Position numbers and translations under genes: made by a program
Part shown: positions 59,817-64,000 of the stretch, one piece after another
Numbering within the stretch: position 1 is the first letter of the stretch
Layout of the letters: every line of letters starts with the position of its first letter
Notes under the pieces: model-generated
Seen by the model: the letters and a program-made list of their open reading frames with translations, nothing else
Told to the model about the DNA's origin: nothing
Databases searched by the model: none
Source: Desarmillaria ectypa
Lineage: Eukaryota; Basidiomycota; Agaricomycetes; Agaricales; Physalacriaceae
Length of the DNA: 64,000 nucleotides
Reading direction: 5' to 3'
Assembly: GCA_030407005.1 (NCBI GenBank)
Contig: JAUDYN010000008.1
Location: 744,001-808,000 of the forward strand

Positions 59817-61377
59817 ATGCTTTCTCGCTTCGTTCGAAGCGCTATTCGTGCTCCTGTAAGAGGCCATCTTTTTCATTTTTTATATTAACCCTTATATTAT
59901 GGTAGCGACCATATAGAAGGGCGTTTGCGACAGTTCACAACGTCGGGCCCCAGACAAAAATCACGACTCTCTCGAACGGTCTTACTGTCGCGACCGAATC
60001 CCAGCCTCATGTGCAGACAGCGACCGTTGGGGTGTGGATTGACGCGGGTTCCAGGGCGGAAACCGACAAGACGAATGGTACTGCTCACTTCCTTGAACAT
60101 ATGGCTTTCAAGGGAACTGGCCGACGGACACAACACTCGCTTGAAGTAGAGGTCGAAAACATTGGCGCACACCTTAATGCCTATACCTCCCGTGAGCAGA
60201 CTGTTTACTACGCAAAAAGCTTCAGCAAGGACGTCCCTGTGGCTATGGACATCATCAGCGACATTCTGCAGAACTCGAAGCTCGAGAACTCGGCCATTGA
60301 GAGGGAGCGTGGTGTTATTCTTAGGGAGCAAGAAGAGGTCGATAAGCAGCTTGAGGAAGTCGTCTTTGACCACCTTCACTCTGTCGCCTTCCAAGGTCAG
60401 TCAGACGTCCTATTGATCATTGCAAACGGCATTAATTTTTTTCTCTCCAGGCCAGTCTCTCGGCCGTACAATTCTCGGTCCTAAGGCAAATATCCTTTCC
60501 ATCAATCGTGATGATCTCTCCTCCTACATAAAGACCAACTACACCGCTGACCGCATGGTCCTCGTCGGTACAGGAGGCATTGAGCACGAAGCACTTGTTA
60601 AGCTTGCCGAGAAACACTTTGCCTCTCTTCCTGTGTCCCCCAACCCCATATCCCTCGGCCGTCTCTCGCACCCCAAGCCCACGTTTGTAGGCTCAGAAGT
60701 ACGGGTTCGTGACGATACCATCCCCACTGCTAACATTGCCATCGCTGTTGAAGGTGTCGGCTGGAGCTCACCCGACTACTTTCCCATGATGGTCATGCAG
60801 TCCATCTTCGGTAACTGGGATCGCAGCCTTGGCGCTTCTAACCTCCTTTCCTCCCGGCTCTCACACATCCTTTCCAGCAACAACCTCGCCAACTCGTTCC
60901 TGTCCTTCTCGACCTCTTACTCCGATACTGGTTTGTGGGGAATCTACCTTGTATCCGAGAACTTGATGAACTTGGACGACCTCCTGCATAACACGTTGAA
61001 GGAATGGACGAGAATGAGTATTTCTCCCGAGGAGGTTGAGGTTGAACGGGCTAAGAGTCAGCTCAAGGCTGGCTTGTTGTTGAGTTTGGATGGTACCACC
61101 GCAGTTGCTGAGGATATTGGCCGACAGCTTGTCACCAGTGGAAGAAGGATGTCGCCTCAGCAGATCGAGAACGCCGTCGACGCCGTCTCTGTTGCTGACA
61201 TTAAACGTGTCGCACAAAAGTATCTCTGGGATAAAGATGTAAGTGTCTTGCACGTCTCTATGTTGTCTGTATACTAATGTTGCCCTGTTCCAGTTCGCTT
61301 TGGCTGCTCTGGGAAGCATTGAGGGGCTGTTCGATTACAACAGGATCCGTTCAGATATGTCCTCTATGATATATTAG
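59817..61377 (+). CDS. mas1: Mitochondrial processing peptidase beta subunit
   Basis: Four exons (59817-59855, 59906-60395, 60451-61238, 61294-61377) total 1401 nt, 466 residues. The start encodes a classic matrix-targeting presequence ([20 protein letters not shown], rich in Arg and free of acidic residues). The inverted zinc motif HFLEH is at about residues 74-78, with the third ligand Glu about 154 in ILREQEEV, as in M16 family MPP-beta. A further family feature is [14 protein letters not shown]. It forms the catalytic half of the dimer that removes presequences from imported proteins. The intact zinc site distinguishes it from Core1 of complex III. Confidence 0.95.
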
Positions 61378-61671
61378 AGCAGCATAGCATTGCTTAAATG
61401 ATAAATTCGTTGCGAAATGTTAGGGCTTCATTTTACATCAGGAATGAAAAATACAATCAAGTGTGGCGTGAGAAATATGCCACGTTGCCCTTTTTTGAGG
61501 GCATCTGGTGGGTGTATGTGACAACCTCTGCACTCTCCCGTCACTGCCCGTCACGAACCTTGTCACTGTAGGCCGGCCAACGAGCACGTACCGGTCACAC
61601 TAGCATCACAGCACATCCAGGACGGTACCACTGCCGTACCAGGAGAAATCACAATTTATTGCAAGTTCACC

Positions 61672-62738
61672 ATGATGGAAGCGGTGCCACCAGCCACTCC
61701 CCTTTCCAACAGCTCCAGACGACGGGCGAGAGAAAACGAAACACCCAGCCAGAGAGTAAAGCGAGAAAAGGCTGCCGAGCGTCAGCGGCGCAAACGCGAG
61801 CGGGACAGAGCAATAGGCTTAGGTCTCGTCGTCCTTACTCACCAACAGCAACCATCTACATCACAGCAACCTGCAGCGGTCCAGCAATCCCAGCAATCCC
61901 AACCACCGGCAGCTCCAGAGTTCGTCACCCACGAGATGACTGCCGACGAAATTGCTCGTCGCGATCGCGTTCGTGCTGCAGCGAGAGAACGCCAGCGAAA
62001 GCACCGTCAGCTTGTAAAACAACGCAAGATGCGCGAGCTTGGCTTGGACATGGGCAACGAGCTTCTTCAGGGCATGGACGACGTCCAATATCGCGTGGAG
62101 GAGGAGCAGTACCAACAAGTGCTCGGCGAGCTTTCACAACAGCAGCCTGCATTGGCGCCGCATGAACCTCCATTTCCGAACGGCCAGCAGCACGGTGGCC
62201 AGACGTTTGCCACTACCCTTCTACTCTCTTTTTCCTGCGCGCCGTTGCTTAAGCAGCACCTACTACGGACTCTTAACATGTCGAACGAGGAGCTCGCGTC
62301 GTTTGAGCCTATCATTGCCGACGCGTGGGATCAGTGGAATCACCAGGTACGTGCGCGTTTTCTTTCCATGCAGCGCCTAATGTCCTTTTTTGTTTGGCAG
62401 CGTCAATTACACTACGAGCAGCAGGCGGCAGCGGCAGCCAACGGTGGACCTCCCCCTCCACCCGCATTTACCGTCGACATTGAGCACAACACCACTGTGT
62501 ACCAGCAGCCTCCTCCGCCGCCGGACCCAACTAATGAGTTCCGTGCGCGGTTCCATCGCTCCCTCGTTGCACCGTCTCCGTTCCAGACATCATCACAACC
62601 GCCCAGCACTCCTGCCTCTGGGTCCGTTCCAGATCAGATCGACCCCCATCTCGCTGCACCTGGTACCAAAGGTAAGCATTCATTCTACCCTTGTCAAGAT
62701 GTGTGACTAATAGTAGTTATTGACAGAAGAGAGTTGAG
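61672..62738 (+). CDS. Basic, Gln-rich protein of unknown function (probably nuclear)
   Basis: Three exons (61672-62346, 62401-62671, 62728-62738) give 318 residues. Two Arg/Lys-rich helices (VKREKAAERQRRKRERDRA and RDRVRAAARERQRKHRQLVK) resemble bZIP-like basic regions or nuclear localisation signals but lack a leucine zipper behind them. A Gln-rich linker, a helical segment (LLKQHLLRTLNMSNEELASF) and a Pro-rich tail follow. Two adjacent ATGs open the frame; the first is used here. The first intron (62347-62400) is 54 bp with no stop, so its retention would add 18 residues in frame. The last exon holds only 11 coding nt; if unspliced, the frame ends at 62706. Confidence 0.7.
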
Positions 62739-64000
62739 CGCATGTTTACATTTTTCTGTTAAATGGATGGACATGGTTGTGCATTATTCATACATGTATA
62801 TCTTAATTTTCTTTGAATCCATTCTGTAAACATCATTGAGTATTTTTTTTTTTGAGAAATCTAAGTCACTATGTTTGTCACCAGTCCTGTGAATGCATGA
62901 CAGAGATATCTGTATGTATAAGGTGTATTTAGATGAACATGTGTAACCTCGCTCTATGAAAGACCACTGAGAGAGGACAACGGCATCTATTGGGGAAATA
63001 CAGAAGAGAAAAGGCGGAAGAGGGGTAGTCGACTACGAGGAGGGGTGATGGTCGGAAGATAAGCGAAGGTGCAGCCCTGAGCGATTGCTAAATCGGTAAG
63101 TACGTGATGTGAAGTAAGGTGTTACAGATGGGCCCATTCTATTCCCTTTTTCGTAAGATAGGCCTCAACCGAAACCAAGTAGATCACGTGATATCTCTGT
63201 GACTGAGTAACATTCACTATTTTTGAGTTTTCTCTCTACATGGAAGGAAATCTCCAAAAATGGCTTTGTTATGGCCTGGAAAAACATTTTATTGAAAGTG
63301 CAACAGAGCTGCGTTTTGAGATATTATGATTTAATATGATACAAACTCCCAAATACAATTATTAGCAACTGCAATGATTAAATAATATCAAACAATAATG
63401 CTTTCTTATACTTTGGGCTGATGTGTCACTGAGTATTGAAGTGTTGGAGGAGATCTGTAGGTCATTTAGTATTCAATTTCTTATCACATTATTATTCTTA
63501 GATTACTTTTTCTGTCTATATTTTAACCACACCAATCATATATATAAGACATACTATAGTTTTCTACACCTCAGTGTTATGATTTTTCCTTCTCCTTGGT
63601 GACTATCTCATCTTGGATGCTTATCTTATCTTATCTTTGTGATTACTGCCATTCTCCTGTTATCACCATTGCCTTGCCTATAACAGACAATTCCAGCAAT
63701 TGTACTATACTTTGCAATGGTCACTTGCCAAACCAGCAATTCTCTATTGTTTCATGCATGGACTACAAGTGACCATACCTATTAATAGGACTCTCAGTTT
63801 CATCTATAAATAGAATAGCTTTCACTGTACTATCTCCAGCTTTAAGCTAACATTTGTTAGACCCACATGTCACATGATCTGCAGACTCATGCTAATTTTT
63901 TGGGCTATCTTGTGTTTGGACAATCATCCTCAGGGAGCAGCTATGGTCTTCAGATTGTGTGAAGGAGAGTGGTATAAGATAAACTTTAGTTTGAAGATGA
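62739..64000. other. AT-rich, gene-free right edge
   Basis: No open frame of note occurs. From about 63190 the composition becomes clearly richer in A and T than the rest of the window, with words such as TTATCTTATCTTATCTT (63621-63637). It could be the edge of a transposon remnant or of a repeat-mutated region. I find no terminal repeats or protein relic. Confidence 0.4.

Overview
The window looks like nuclear DNA of a mushroom-forming basidiomycete (Agaricomycetes). The genes are cut by many introns of about 45-60 bp with GT..AG ends and CTAAC/CTGAC-like branch sites. Housekeeping genes sit on both strands without operons, and between them lie F-box genes, small lineage-type families and decayed gene copies. 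I cannot name the species. I recognised no tRNA or rRNA gene, no CRISPR array and no complete transposon.

Layout. 0-7.6 kb is accessory: a frameshifted F-box relic, an intact F-box/leucine-rich-type gene (2761-4153, minus) and two coding-like relics. 7.6-22.8 kb is a dense conserved block: a Ser-rich protein ending in a CaaX box, a secreted M64 metallopeptidase with micro-exons, a 20-exon Cdc7/SepH-type septation kinase with a helical-repeat tail, mitochondrial ribosomal protein uL5m, an unidentified multi-exon gene and a secreted GH20 hexosaminidase. 22.8-32.4 kb is sparse: a small TATA-preceded gene, a decayed gene, a kinase-like gene lacking the HRD motif, and a tandem pair of secreted phosphatidylethanolamine-binding proteins (one intact, one broken). 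32.4-34.2 kb holds a secreted GH18 chitinase. 34.7-40.8 kb is mostly decayed sequence, including an FAD monooxygenase pseudogene.

40.9-46.6 kb carries an SH3-TBC protein (plus) converging on VPS74/GOLPH3 (minus), both linked to Golgi or Rab traffic. 47-53.1 kb holds a family of small one-helix proteins and a roughly 2-kb tandem duplication whose two copies have decayed in complementary ways. 54-62.7 kb is conserved again: the signalling mucin Msb2, ribosomal protein uL23, mitochondrial processing peptidase beta and a basic Q-rich protein. The last 1.2 kb is AT-rich and gene-free.

Working themes. The chitinase and hexosaminidase could jointly turn over chitin. Msb2 and the septation kinase act in morphogenesis signalling. 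uL5m and MPP-beta serve mitochondria. I reconstructed 16 multi-exon genes with about 70 introns whose phases all close to whole codon numbers. Five of those introns (about 7%) appear to use GC instead of GT at the donor, each with the donor GCRAGT. I see no clearly new multi-gene system; the GC-AG introns, the micro-exons and the duplicated small-protein locus are the most notable features.
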